NCBI GenBank assembly: GCA_030550295.1
Contig: JAUQPQ010000087.1
Coordinates: 1 to 6,335 of the forward strand
DNA: 6,335 nt
Source of the DNA: Chloroflexota bacterium
GTDB lineage: Bacteria > Chloroflexota > Dehalococcoidia > SM23-28-2 > HRBIN24
Direction of reading: 5' to 3'
Each line of letters opens with the position of its first letter. Position 1 is the first letter of the stretch. The notes beneath the pieces were generated by a model. That model worked only from the letters and a program-made list of their open reading frames with translations. It had not been told where the DNA came from and made no database searches. Positions 5,738 to 6,335 of this stretch are shown one piece after another. The position numbers and the translations under genes were made by a program.

Positions 5738-6335
5738 GCGGAGGCGCTGCCTTTTCCACGGCGTAGGGAACCCAATATGCGGAGGCCTTCCTCGTCCCCT
5801 AAGAGATCTCTCCTCAGCTCGAAGATCTGGTCCCGGAGAAGGGCGGCCTTCTCGAACTCCAGGTTGCGGGCTGCCTCCTTCATCTGCTTCTCCAGCTCTT
5901 TGATGAGGCGTACCAGCTCGTCCTTGGGCATGGGGCCCACTTGCCAGCTCGGGCGCTCCTCAGCCACCTTGCGCACCCTATCGGTAAGGTCGCGGATGGC
6001 CTTCTTGATGCCCTCCGGCCTTATGCCGTGCTTTTGGTTGTACTCCAACTGAATACGCCGCCGTCGTTCCGTCTCGTCGATAGCCTTGCGCATGGAGTGG
6101 GTGATGGTGTCGGCGTACATGATGACCTTCCCGTTAACGTGTCTAGCAGCCCGACCCATCATCTGGATGAGGGACCATTCGGAGCGTAGGTATCCCTCCT
6201 TATCGGCATCGAGGATGGCCACCAAGCTCACTTCGGGCAGGTCTAGGCCCTCGCGCAGCAGGTTAATGCCCACCACCACGTCGTAGACGCCAAGGCGCAG
6301 GTCGCGCAAGATCTCCACCCGTTCAAGGGTATCGA
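5734..6335 (-). CDS. uvrB: UvrABC system protein B, C-terminal part (5' end outside window)
   Basis: UvrB is the DNA-damage-verifying helicase-like subunit of bacterial nucleotide excision repair; it binds UvrA and then recruits UvrC. About 200 C-terminal codons are present and the frame is open to the right edge, beginning DTLERVEILRDL. Diagnostic blocks are VGINLLREGLDLPEVSL, AILDADKEGYLRSEWSLIQ, the helicase motif VI QMMGRAARH (usually QTIGRAARN) with its Gln and both Arg kept, and IDETERRRRIQLEYNQKHGI. The UVR motif that contacts UvrC lies near bases 5800-5920 (DELVRLIKELEKQMKEAARN through FEKAALLRDQIFELRRD), followed by a short basic tail ending GKGSASA. An ATG-like reading at 6318 is only an internal GTG codon, not the start. 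The TAG stop overlaps the methyltransferase stop on the other strand. Confidence 0.97.
   Translation of the reverse strand, partial: DTLERVEILRDLRLGVYDVVVGINLLREGLDLPEVSLVAILDADKEGYLRSEWSLIQMMGRAARHVNGKVIMYADTITHSMRKAIDETERRRRIQLEYNQKHGIRPEGIKKAIRDLTDRVRKVAEERPSWQVGPMPKDELVRLIKELEKQMKEAARNLEFEKAALLRDQIFELRRDLLGDEEGLRILGSLRRGKGSASA

Overview
The window (about 60% G+C by eye) looks like part of a bacterial chromosome. Four genes are flavin- or SAM-dependent enzymes or electron carriers of catabolic or oxidoreductive type, and the right edge is the housekeeping repair gene uvrB. I see no insertion sequence, integrase, phage gene, CRISPR array, tRNA or rRNA. The mix of a luciferase-like monooxygenase, an old-yellow-enzyme (OYE)/trimethylamine-dehydrogenase-like protein, an electron transfer flavoprotein (ETF) and a GRAARH-type UvrB would suit an uncultured Chloroflexota-like or similar high-GC, possibly thermophilic lineage. 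That placement is a guess from gene content and style, not a proven assignment.

Layout. On the minus strand, reading leftward from about 3020, lies a two-gene unit. First comes a 679-residue OYE-family oxidoreductase with a [4Fe-4S] site and FAD/NAD(P)-type C-terminal domains (981-3020). A luciferase-like flavin monooxygenase follows, starting on an ATGA overlap and running off the left edge (1-984). A short intergenic stretch (3048-3194) with an AT-rich core separates this unit from a plus-strand pair. That pair is a single-chain ETF in which an alpha subunit is fused in front of a beta subunit (3195-5015), and a small class I SAM-dependent methyltransferase 20 bases downstream (5036-5737). 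The methyltransferase converges on uvrB (5734-6335, minus, C-terminal part only), and the two stop codons share a palindromic CTAG.

How the genes may work together. Trimethylamine dehydrogenase and its relatives have the same OYE barrel, [4Fe-4S] and FAD/NAD(P)-type domain order as the 981-3020 product, and they hand electrons to an ETF. A divergent promoter region joining such an enzyme to an ETF therefore suggests one electron-transfer module: substrate to FMN to [4Fe-4S] to the fused ETF, or the reverse. The luciferase-like enzyme and the methyltransferase may act on the same, unknown substrate. The substrate cannot be read from the sequence. The most unusual items are the alpha-then-beta ETF fusion, its altered beta nucleotide-binding loop, and the degenerate SAM-binding motifs of the methyltransferase.
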